Assembly (NCBI GenBank): GCA_022385805.1
Contig: MU277686.1
Location: forward strand, 487,753 to 517,332
Direction of reading: 5' to 3'
DNA: 29,580 nucleotides
From: Pilatotrama ljubarskyi
Lineage: Eukaryota > Basidiomycota > Agaricomycetes > Polyporales > Polyporaceae
The notes under the pieces were generated by a model that saw only the letters and a list, made by a program, of their open reading frames with translations, did no database searches and had not been told where the DNA came from. Below, in pieces: positions 19,218 through 29,580 of the stretch (position 1 is its first letter; each line of letters begins with the position of its first letter). The translations under genes were made by a program, and so were the position numbers.

Positions 19218-19634
19218 GGCGGCAGGGGTCGAGGACGAGGAGGACGATGGAGAAAGGGAGCTGGCCGTCGACGGACGCGGCGAGCTCGTCCATCGTCACT
19301 GCAGCCTCGGCAATTCCCGCGAGCCTCTTCGGCAACATCCGGGTCCCTCCGCACACTCGGAATTGGTACAACGCTTTCGAATTCATTCCATCCCACTAAC
19401 GGCGGCTGTAGGTGCTATACATGTGCGATAGGATACGGTGGATTCGGGCTCTATGGACGAGAAGAAAAAAAAAAATGCAAAGATGCGTGCGGTACGACTA
19501 GCGATGCGAGTGGAATGCGAGTGATGAGATGATGCAGGGGTGCGCGCGCATGCGCGCGAGACCGAGTGCTGAGATGAGTGCTATGTAATGCAGAACGGGG
19601 GCAGGATCGATGCGGCGGCCTACTGTACTACTAT
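19218..19634. other. intergenic: OSCP upstream region and TRP-like gene 3' end
   Basis: No gene. A run of about a dozen A residues near 19465-19476 and the alternating tract GCGCGCGCATGCGCGCG (about 19542-19558) are the only notable features. It must hold the OSCP promoter and the terminator of the TRP-like gene. Confidence 0.5.
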
Positions 19635-22058
19635 CTATAAAGCTCGTGTAGGATACTCCTCTAGGGGTGTAGGGACCGAAGACGAGATGTTCCGGCTGTG
19701 TCGCTGGCCGGAGATGGGAGACGACGCTGTCGACGTCCGGTGCGTGTATGGTGGCGAATGAGGCGACTCCGTCGTTGCTGACGGAGGCCGCGAGTATTGG
19801 AACGACCATCTCCTCGGGAGCGTCTCACCGAGCGTCGTACTCGACGTCGCGCTCATCGGCTCTAGAGAGACGGAGGTGCTGGGCGGAGAGGGATTCCCCG
19901 GCCGCATGTGGAAGTACTGCGAGGGGCCCGTGGTGATCGTGATATTGTCCTTCTTTTCCTCCTCCTCCTCCTCCGCCGCTCCGCTGCGACGGCGTCCCTC
20001 GCCCTTCTCGGCAATCGAGGAATCGCTGGGGTGGCTCGCGAGTTGGGTGTCGCCCGGTCGTCGCCCGTGGCCACGACGGCCGCAGCACACGGCGTACTTG
20101 ACCAAGCGCCACAGCCCGATGTTCACGAGCAGGTTAAAGAACAAGACCACACACGCCACAGAAAAAATGACCGCCGTCACGGCGCCGATAGCGACGCGCG
20201 GGATGGGCTGCACGGCTAGGCTCTCCGCGAACGCGATCATCAGGCCGCTACAGACGAGACGGGTGATGCAGAGATAGCCCATGAGAAAATCCGCGCGGCG
20301 GGTGGGGTACGGCTTGAGGACGATCAAGGAGAGCAGCAGGAGGCCTTCGAGGATGACAAAGAAGATCGCTTGGACCATGCCGTGCGCGTGGGCGAACGCG
20401 GTGACGAGCGCCTTGAGGAACATGACCACGAGCAGCGGGATCAAGTAGTACGCCCGGCTCTCTCGATAAGGGGCGGTGAGGGGGGCGACGTATTGCGGAG
20501 CTTCGGCCTTGGACCACCGCGCGGTCGGTAGGGAGGAGCGGACGGCGAGGAAGGTGGCGGGAAGGATGACAGCCATCAGAGCAACGAGCAGGATGACGGA
20601 CAAGAGGACCGATAGCCACGAGTCCTTGAGCGTCCACTGGTAGAACGTGAAGACGAGCACGGGCAGGGCGGCCAACAAGGCCGCGCGAATGCCCCAGGCC
20701 TTGGCGAAGGCAGGATAGTTCGAGCGGAAGCGCTCGATACCGGGATGCTTCTTTGCGTATTCCGTGCGAGACAGCGCTAGGACGACGGCGTAAACGAGGG
20801 CCAGAGCACCCAGGACGATTGCAGCGAGGATAAGCGAAACGAAAAAGATGGTCATGAAGGCGTTCGCGGTCGCGACCCCGATCGAGTTGGTATAGATGGG
20901 GATACCGGCCTGAAGAACGTTGGACGACTCGTCGGTGACGGTTGCGACGTCGCCACCGACGAGGAGCTGCGTTGCAGGAAGGGAGACGTCGGAGGACGCG
21001 ACGGCGGGCAGGTCGGCGAGGTTGACGCGGGCCAGGGAGGAGGCAGAGGCGAGCAAAGATTGGGGCACGACGTAACTGATGGAGTTGTAGGGACTGAGCT
21101 TGCGGTTGACGAAAGAGACGGCACCATCGCTGCTGGCATCGGAGAGGACACCGCCGGTGAGGTGGCGCATGCGATTGATGGAGCTCTGGATGGAGGAGGT
21201 GGGAGAGGCGGAGAAGAGGCCGAGGGCCCAGGCGAAATTGAGGGTGTAGGAGCGGTAAAGGGAGGGGAAGTTGAGGGCGAGAAGACCCGACAGGGCGATG
21301 TTCTGGAAGAGGGCTACGATGTCGATGAAGCGAAGGGGGGCGAGGGAGGAGGAGGAGGCAAAGATGGACTGGTAGATGGCGGCGGCGAGGGCGAGGAGGG
21401 CGATGCTGCCTGTGGACCACTCTACGGCGTACTGGTGGGTAGACCAGCCGTTGGAGAGGGTGGACTGGACGCAGGCCTTGACCTGGCCGGTCTTGACGTC
21501 TGTGAGGGTGAGCTGGGCGTAGGCCTCGAGGTCTGGGATGAAGTAGGCGATGTCGGGGAGTTGGGAAGCGACGTCAAAGTCCTTTGGGAGAGAGAGGGAG
21601 TCTGAGCCTGTGAAGTTGTAGAGAGGAAGGGGGCAGAGAGCGCCGTCGAAGAGGGAGCAGATGTCTAGGGTGACGTTGATGGGCTGCATGCCGTATACGT
21701 TGAGGAAGAGGTTGGCGTTGACATTGGTGTTGGGGACCTGAGAGGGCTTAGAGATGAGAGGGAGAGAGAATGGAGAGCGGGAGAAACACGTACGACGCTG
21801 GCTGCGGAGACGTTGAAGACGATGGACTGGTTCTTGGCGAAGTAGGCGATGTCGAACTGCTCGACGAGAAGGCTCTCTGGGGGAGCGCAATAGGTGACGG
21901 AAGAGGTGACTGCGGGCGGGGGGCGGGGATGAGCAATGGAGGAAGGGGGAGAGGGATTGGTACTTACAGAGGGACTTGTCGCGTGCGGCGACGAGTAGGG
22001 GAGCGGCGAGGAAGAGAGAGGCAAGGGCGAGTCGCAGCCTGGCGACGGAGAAGAACAT
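19635..22058 (-). CDS. TRP-like / FLC-type multi-pass membrane protein
   Basis: A fungal TRP-like protein of the family that includes yeast Flc proteins and fission yeast Pkd2, implicated in calcium handling, FAD transport and cell-wall integrity. Exons (minus) are 21968-22058, 21794-21909 and 19635-21737, giving 769 residues. Both introns (58 and 56 nt) together are a multiple of three, so the unspliced frame stays open. It has a signal peptide (LALASLFLAAPLLVAA). An ML-like lumenal domain follows, with CAPPESLLVEQFDIAYFAKN and paired cysteines (DICSLFDGALCPL). About nine hydrophobic segments come next, from STGSIALLALAAAIY to VACVVLFFNLLVNIGL. The cytosolic tail is long, with a Glu run (EEEEEEKK) and Ser/Pro/Thr-rich sequence, typical of phospho-regulated tails. 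Exact transport substrate cannot be told from sequence. Confidence 0.88.
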   Translation of the reverse strand: MFFSVARLRLALASLFLAAPLLVAARDKSLCKYQSLSPFLHCSSPPPARSHLFRHLLRSPREPSRRAVRHRLLRQEPVHRLQRLRSQRRTCFSRSPFSLPLISKPSQVPNTNVNANLFLNVYGMQPINVTLDICSLFDGALCPLPLYNFTGSDSLSLPKDFDVASQLPDIAYFIPDLEAYAQLTLTDVKTGQVKACVQSTLSNGWSTHQYAVEWSTGSIALLALAAAIYQSIFASSSSLAPLRFIDIVALFQNIALSGLLALNFPSLYRSYTLNFAWALGLFSASPTSSIQSSINRMRHLTGGVLSDASSDGAVSFVNRKLSPYNSISYVVPQSLLASASSLARVNLADLPAVASSDVSLPATQLLVGGDVATVTDESSNVLQAGIPIYTNSIGVATANAFMTIFFVSLILAAIVLGALALVYAVVLALSRTEYAKKHPGIERFRSNYPAFAKAWGIRAALLAALPVLVFTFYQWTLKDSWLSVLLSVILLVALMAVILPATFLAVRSSLPTARWSKAEAPQYVAPLTAPYRESRAYYLIPLLVVMFLKALVTAFAHAHGMVQAIFFVILEGLLLLSLIVLKPYPTRRADFLMGYLCITRLVCSGLMIAFAESLAVQPIPRVAIGAVTAVIFSVACVVLFFNLLVNIGLWRLVKYAVCCGRRGHGRRPGDTQLASHPSDSSIAEKGEGRRRSGAAEEEEEEKKDNITITTGPSQYFHMRPGNPSPPSTSVSLEPMSATSSTTLGETLPRRWSFQYSRPPSATTESPHSPPYTHRTSTASSPISGQRHSRNISSSVPTPLEEYPTRAL

Positions 22059-22530
22059 GAAGGGCAGAAGACGGATGGGGGGAGCGGGCGAGGAGGCACG
22101 CTGTATAAGAGAGGGGGCGTAATGAGGGGACGGGATTGAGCACGCGCATTGTTCGTTGTACTCACCGCTTAGCCGAGGTCTATTGTTGTTCTCCGGGGGC
22201 GAGGGTGTGGCAGAGGTGTCTGGGGAGGGGAAGGGGGTGGTGGAGGGGAAGAAGAGGGAGCGTGTGGGTTAGCATGCGTTGTGTGCGTGCGTATTTGAGG
22301 GCACCACCGCCGCCGACGACGAGGGAGAGGAGGAGGAGGAGGATGAGCGAGCCTTCCGCGGTCCGATCTCCAAACAGACGCCCGTGCGCGTGGGTCGCCC
22401 GATGGCTGAGCCACCTCTGCTCTCATTCTGAGGACAATGTTTTGTATTACAGGGTACTATATTCCAGCGATCCATTCGCGGCGGCGCAGACTACGTACAT
22501 CCTCCACGCAACGTGCCAGTGCCGCTCCGC
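22059..22530. other. intergenic: TRP-like gene upstream region
   Basis: This lies between the TRP-like start and the epoxide hydrolase stop, both minus. It is CT/GA-rich with low-complexity tracts (GAGG repeats near 22320-22345). It includes a probable 5' UTR intron, listed separately. Confidence 0.5.
22101..22165 (-). other. probable 5' UTR intron of the TRP-like gene
   Basis: On the minus strand GCG|GTGAGTAC begins at 22165 and a CT-rich tract ending TTATACAG|CGTGCC closes at 22101 (65 nt). It matches the size and consensus of introns in this window and lies 43 bp upstream of the start codon. Confidence 0.55.
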
Positions 22531-24132
22531 TCAGGCGTAGCCCGACTTGCCAGGCACGACGCCGTGCGCAGGCCCGCCCCTGCCAAACATGCGCCTGATG
22601 TCATCCGCCAGCTCGCGCGGGTGCTCGTGCGACGCAAAGTGCCCGCCGTGCTCGTGCTCGCTCTCGAACACGATCCGTCCCAGCGTCCGCAGCCACCTGC
22701 CACCAAAACATGAGTGTCCGGACTACAGCCGCCGACATGAGCGGTACGCACAGTCTGGGGACCTGGTTGATCTCCTTTGGAAAGTACGCGTACCCGAGCG
22801 GCACAGACGTCCACCGCACATCTGCCACCGACGCCTTCTCCAGTCCGTTCGTGTTCTCCTTGTACAGCCGCACAGACGCAGCAGGCCCCGCCCGCGAGAA
22901 CCAGTACACGCTCACCCACTCCAGCACTGCGCACCCGCCCTCGTCAGCCCACTCTCCGCCATCGTCGCGCGAGCAACGCACCTTCGTCGTCTTCCCACCG
23001 ATACCCGTCCGTCCAGCTCACAAGCTTCTCGTACAACCACCCAAGCAGCCCCGCCGGCGTGTCTGCCAGGCTGTACCCCAGCGTCTGCGGGCGCGTCGCC
23101 TGCTCTTGCGAGTACCCAGACCCCTTCGACTGGAACTCCCGCGTCCGCGCAAGCCCCGCCTTGTCCCGCGCGTTGTACGGCGTCACCAGGTGCCGCAGGT
23201 ACAGCAGCGGAAACTCCCTGAACGTCGGAGGCTCCGCGCTGTCCATCCCAACTCAGTCTCCACCGCATCCACAGCTGCCCGGTGTTACTCACTGCGTGTA
23301 GTTTGACAGCCATCCCTTCACATGCTTGTGCGCATAGTGCGTCGTCAGGTATCCCGCGATCTGCGTAGACCATCTCAGCCCCCGTGCCAGTCGCAGACAG
23401 TTCGTCCTCGACACTCACATAGTGCCCCCAATCGCCGCCTTGCACCACTACACCCAGCACATCAGCTCAGAACACCTCCCTCGTTCCCTCGTACTCACCG
23501 TAATTGTCATAGCCCAGACTTAGCATCAGCTTGTTGGCGACCTACACGCCCATCTCAGACGCGCTCGTCCAAAGGTCACCGCAGATCGTACCTCCGCATA
23601 CTGCTTCGACGCGAACCCCTTCTTCTTCGGGCCCTCCGAGAATCCGAACCCAGGCAGGCTCAAGGCCACGACGTGGAAGCTCGGCTGATCCTCCGACTCC
23701 GGCTTCGTCAACAACGGCAGCAGCTTCCGCACCTCCAGGAAGTGCCCCGGCCCTGGATCCCGTCCTCAGCAGCTGCTCCCTCCAGACATCGCAAACTCAG
23801 TACTCACATCCGTGGATGAACAACAGAGGCACCGCGTTCGCCACCTCGCTCTTCGCGTGCACGTAGTGGATGTTCAGCGTCCCGAACCCCTCCACCTCGA
23901 TGTCGCGCGTGAACTGCGGCAGCTCGTTGATCGCCGCCTCCGACTTGCGCCAGTCGAAGCCGTCCTTCCATCGCGCGACCAGCCGCCGCACGTCCGCCAG
24001 CGGCACGCCGTACTCCCACCCCGCCTCGTCCAACTCGTCCGGGAACCGCGTCAGCTCCAGCTTCTTACGCAGCAGCTCTATCTCTGCCTCCGGCACTGAC
24101 ACCTTGAACGGCACTTCGGGGGCGGCGGACAT
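22531..24132 (-). CDS. epoxide hydrolase, microsomal (EPHX1-like) family
   Basis: An alpha/beta hydrolase with the epoxide hydrolase N-terminal region, which opens epoxides to diols; likely detoxification or secondary metabolism. Exons (minus): 23808-24132, 23592-23752, 23499-23541, 23419-23447, 23293-23360, 22982-23238, 22752-22926, 22531-22696. Together they encode 407 residues, usual for the family. The N-terminal lid region begins [20 protein letters not shown]. The oxyanion motif HGWP is at 107-110. The nucleophile Asp182 lies in GGDWGHY, encoded by a 29-nt exon. The proposed catalytic His372 is in [10 protein letters not shown]. No signal peptide or clear N-terminal anchor, unlike mammalian EPHX1, so a cytosolic location is possible. 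The exon 5/6 junction (after NYT) was chosen because other AG sites give stops or a wrong frame. Substrate unknown. Confidence 0.92.
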
Positions 24133-25108
24133 ATTTCCTTCGTAGTCAACGATTCAGCAGGGGGTCAGACCGTACACTTTAGGGGGGTTGCGAGGTCGCA
24201 ACAACCTGCCACGCTCTTTATACGCGTCCGACCCAATTGATCGTCGATGCCTGCCGTGGTCAGCAACGTACTAGCACTAAGCGGACACCACCAGATGACA
24301 AAGACGTTCCTTGGTCGGAGGTGCAGGTGAACCTCCGCGATGTCCTCGCTTCCTGATCGGTCAATAAGATCGAGACCTGCGAGCACGCGACTGATTCTCC
24401 ATTGCTACTATCGAACCTGACTCGGATGAGCAACAGCATACGACTGAATGCGCGATAGTACGTCCCAGTGACAATATCATCGTGATACGACGCCAAGAGT
24501 ACCGCCGCCTATACATTGAACTTCCCTGCGCGTTGATACGTATGTACAACGTGATGCTCGCTCCGTCGTTTAGTTACCCGCAGGCCGACAGCTGAACGAG
24601 ACCGGTGACATCACCGAGTAACGGGAACGAAGCTTGAAGGCGGCGAGTGCTCGCCGACATGGGCTGGCCGCCAACGCAGGCTGCTCTCACAAAGGTGAAG
24701 AATCGCGAGAGACGCAGGAGCAACAATGTAGTAGTAGCCGGTAAGCCGTCAAGACAATCAGCTCGGACCATTACGCGGCGGTCGAGGTTAGCCCAACTGT
24801 CCATGCAATCCGTACGGAGCCCTGTGCTTCTCATAGTTGATCCCCCACGCTGGAGTAGATAGCCAAGTGCATTGTGTATTTGCGACCGATGAAGCAAATA
24901 CGAGACCCAATGAAATACGAGCAAGCAAAGGTCCATCAGTCTGTCTAGCATGCAATTGAGAAGAGTGCAGGAAGGTAGAGAGCACGGATGGAGTCTAGAG
25001 AAAGTGATACAGTTGGTTGTGAGCTGTTCTACCTACGTGGAGGAATCGTATCGACATTATGCAGTGATAGCACGAACACGGGTATCGTTGTGGGTATAAA
25101 GTGCCATC
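24133..25108. other. intergenic: epoxide hydrolase upstream region
   Basis: About 980 bp between two minus-strand genes. Frames at 24574-24951 (minus) and 24647-24862 (plus) overlap on opposite strands and match nothing I know. It must contain the epoxide hydrolase promoter and the UGPase 3' UTR. No repeats or RNA genes seen. Confidence 0.45.
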
Positions 25109-27203
<2,095 letters not shown>

Positions 27204-28092
27204 GGCTGAAAGCGCTGGTCGCGAGAGATCGAGGTCGTGGTCGAGGATGAGGATGCGCTGGTGTACGCGGAGAGAGCAACGGGGGATGGTGGTTATAAGC
27301 GAACCGGGGCTGGTCCGCCCCAGTCGACGGCGCTCGATGACCGCATGCGCATGCACTCCCCGCCGCACACAACATCCCTTCTCCGACGGGTGCCTCCTCA
27401 TCGACATCCAGGGCACTGGTCCCTTCTATTCCCCACAACATACACCGTAGACGTGCTTGTGTCGCCCTGGGCCAGAGTGACAGAGATGGAGTGATACAGG
27501 CACCGCGCACGCACAGCTAAGTACTGTTGTCCGACTCTGTCTTGCCCCTGGCCCATGTCTGCTGCCAGACGGGGATACCGCGCCCTCGAAAGGCACAGGC
27601 CGGACACATCGCAGGGCTGTCAGAGGGGTGCACAGATTGCGCGCCGCGAGAACTCAGAAGGCGCATGCGTGGATAACGCGTGCTCAAGCATTTGTCGACC
27701 CCTTGTACGCGAGCACGCGTTACGATACACCTCACCTATAGAGGGTCCTAAGCCCGGGCGAGTATGCGTGCGAGAGCTACAGCATGTTCTGCAGTGAGAT
27801 GCTACCGATATCATGACATAGCAAGGCGTCGACCCAGTGAACGAGCCGTCGCAGCATCGCGAAAGTAGTCGAGGGTAAGTACGGACGAGTGAGTGGCAAA
27901 GTCCGGAGCGCCCGCCAAGGGGAGGCTGGGCGTCTACCGGACCGACGGACAGCGGGGCTGGGTGGCGGTGGCTGAGAAATTTGGGTCGGAGATAGACTGG
28001 CATCAAACCTTGCTGTGTGAACTGTAAGCGTCCATCCACGGTGAAACTGACGAACAGGACACCCATCCCCTCAAGCCTCAAGACAAGCCGAC
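27204..28092. promoter_or_regulatory. divergent promoter region, UGPase and eS8
   Basis: About 890 bp shared by two divergent, presumably highly expressed genes. No coding gene is recognised; frames at 26746-27510 and 27620-28249 are composition artefacts. A TATA-like element facing UGPase lies at 27293-27298. No TATA was seen before eS8, as is common for fungal ribosomal protein genes. Confidence 0.55.
27293..27298 (-). promoter_or_regulatory. TATA-like element (TTATAA) upstream of UGPase
   Basis: TTATAA sits about 90 bp before the UGPase start codon in otherwise GC-rich DNA. The sequence is palindromic, so direction is inferred from the gene. Confidence 0.35.
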
Positions 28093-29148
28093 ATGGGTCA
28101 GTGCTGCCCCTCCGTTCCTTCGTATATGCGTTTCCCGTGCTGACGGATTTGCTTGTTCGTGTCCCTCGTTGGCCAACTCGCCCTCCTCGTTGTTTTCGCC
28201 GTCTGTGATCCCCGCGACTTGCAGGTATCTCCCGCTCTTCTCGGCACAAACGCTCCCCTACCGGTGCCCAGCGCCCCCACTACCGCAAGAAGCGAAAGTT
28301 CGAGCTCGGCCGTCAGCCCGCCAGCACCAAGCTCGGGCCTAAGCGCATCCACACCGTTCGCGTCCGTGGCGGTAACCTCAAGTTCCGCGCTCTCCGTCTC
28401 GACTCGGGCAACTTTGCATGGGGCAGCGAGCATGTGACGAGGAAGACCAGGATTATCGGTGTCGTACGTATCGTTATATCTCGTTTTGCGCAGTATCGCC
28501 AACTATCTCCCGTGAAAAAAATGCTCATTCAATTGCTCTAGGTGTACAACGCGTCCAACAACGAGCTTGTCCGGACGAACACCCTTGTCAAGAACGCCAT
28601 CATCCAGGTCGATGCCACCCCCTTCCGTCAGTGGTACGAGGCTCACGTACGTACACAAAAGTTTGATTGTGCTGTATCTCGGCTTTTGTAACATCTTGCC
28701 TGGCTCCTGCAGTATGCCCAGCCCGTGACGAAGAAGGGCGCGAAGAAGGATGTCGGTGCTCAAGATGTTGAGGGCGAGAAGAAGCTCTCGAACCACGTGC
28801 AGCGCAAGCTCGAGGAGCGGAAGAAGGGTGCGTACCACCTGTGCTGATCTCCACTTGGCCGCGCAGCCCCTCACGTCGCCGTTGTGGTTGTTGTCATGTA
28901 GACGCCAAGATCGACCCGCTGCTCGAGACGCAGTTCGCTGCTGGCCGTCTGTACGCTGCCATCAGCAGCCGGCCTGGGCAGTCTGGTCGCGCGGACGGAT
29001 ATATCCTTGAGGGCCGGGAACTTGAGGTGAGTGGCCCGAGATGGGTTGCACTGGAGCTGTGGCCGGTTACTAAACGCTTATCACCTGTGTGCAGTTCTAC
29101 CTGAGGAAGATCAGGACGGGCAAGCAGAAGCACGCACACGCGGCATAA
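28093..29148 (+). CDS. RPS8: 40S ribosomal protein eS8
   Basis: A structural protein of the small ribosomal subunit. Six coding exons: 28093-28096, 28225-28463, 28542-28646, 28713-28827, 28902-29026, 29095-29148. They total 642 nt, or 213 residues, close to the eukaryotic norm. The first coding exon is just ATGG, so Met-Gly spans intron 1. After splicing the N-terminus reads [20 protein letters not shown], the eS8 signature. It continues with [79 protein letters not shown] and [17 protein letters not shown]. Introns are 128, 78, 66, 74 and 68 nt, all GT-AG. The long first intron immediately after the start is typical of fungal ribosomal protein genes. No snoRNA box pair was found in the introns. 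Confidence 0.97.
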
Positions 29149-29580
29149 GAGCGTCGCGTGATGTGACGCTTGCTGCCGCTGACTGGCCTGGGAGCGGGAG
29201 ACCGGAGCGGAGGCTTGCCACGATTCCTGGGTGTACACAAAACTGCCGCTATGATGTTGACGTCGATGTCGTTCTACCACTAGTTCCTCTCTTTCCCTGC
29301 TGCACCTACTGTATGATGAGTATGTCTCACCCATGCGCGATCGCAATGCATGCCTGTTCCGACCCGAGCGTTGTTGCTGTGTTCCGAGTTCTTGTGTGTC
29401 TGTGTGAGATGCTCTTGTGCACTCGAAGACATTGTGTGCGCATGTGGCGACGTGCGCTGTGGCCGAGAGGGAGTCGAGGAAATATACACAGCGGGCAAAA
29501 CCCAATGTTTTGGTCCAAAACATCGTGAAAACATTGAAATAACTGAAATAAGAGTTTCGGCATGATTTGGGGCGGAACTT
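29149..29580. other. eS8 3' flank, no gene recognised
   Basis: Only overlapping opposite-strand frames of low credibility. It contains a short palindrome at 29505-29523. Confidence 0.45.
29505..29523. terminator. 9-bp inverted repeat, possible hairpin
   Basis: ATGTTTTGG-T-CCAAAACAT has perfect 9-bp arms and a single-base centre. It lies 357 bp after the eS8 stop. It could act in 3' end formation, or be part of an unrecognised repeat cut by the window edge. Confidence 0.25.

Noticed and set aside
20248..21420. A 390-codon minus-strand frame and a 181-codon plus-strand frame (21060-21605) inside the TRP-like gene
   Set aside because: Both are Arg/Pro- or Gly/Glu-rich shadow frames of GC-rich coding DNA; the TRP-like frame has the signal peptide, membrane segments and family motifs.
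28097..28224. Possible intronic snoRNA in eS8 intron 1
   Set aside because: Some animals host box C/D snoRNAs in RPS8 introns, but no convincing C and D box pair with a closing stem was found here.
27620..28249. A 209-codon minus-strand frame upstream of and overlapping eS8
   Set aside because: Composition is Arg/Ser/Cys-rich noise, it crosses the eS8 start and first intron, and no motif is present.

Overview
The window looks like nuclear DNA from a filamentous basidiomycete, most likely an Agaricomycete. The protein-coding genes are split by many short GT-AG introns (about 45-130 nt, mostly 50-60). Intact genes sit beside degraded Ty3/gypsy retrotransposons of the type common in mushroom-forming fungi. 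I did not assign a species. All gene models were spliced by eye; each one keeps its reading frame across every junction and ends in a stop.

The window has two halves. Positions 1 to about 15,055 are a transposable-element graveyard with no intact host gene. It holds two broken Ty3/gypsy pol relics (185-1416 minus; 3770-5424 plus), three solo LTRs with perfect 5-bp target duplications (2102-2822, 9646-10324, 12084-12728) and one with a near-perfect duplication (8839-9299). A further LTR in inverted orientation (13268-14241) has a nested insertion, and there is a decayed LTR-like stretch near 7540-7960. A truncated Tc1-like transposase (5458-5996) and at least six copies of a MITE family complete the list. 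The MITE family has TA target duplications and about 31-bp terminal inverted repeats. A gag-like ORF is split by one of the solo LTRs. Stop codons and sequence differences follow a CpG-decay pattern (CG to TG or CA).

From 15,311 onward the DNA is ordinary, gene-dense and GC-richer. In order it carries: a class II histone deacetylase with a C-terminal Arb2 domain (Hda1/Clr3 type, 17 coding exons, plus); ATP synthase OSCP (minus); a TRP-like/FLC-type membrane protein (minus); a microsomal-type epoxide hydrolase (minus); UTP-glucose-1-phosphate uridylyltransferase (minus); and ribosomal protein eS8 (plus). UGPase and eS8 are divergent across an approximately 890-bp intergenic region. The histone deacetylase and OSCP are convergent. 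These are mostly housekeeping functions and do not form a pathway or a cluster.

The most interesting signals are the fine structure of the MITE/LTR nest, a shared 19-bp core in otherwise different LTRs, a palindromic CACGTG site in both MITE ends (one copy 275 bp upstream of the histone deacetylase start), and several very small coding exons. One of these is a 14-nt exon that encodes the zinc-binding motif of the deacetylase.
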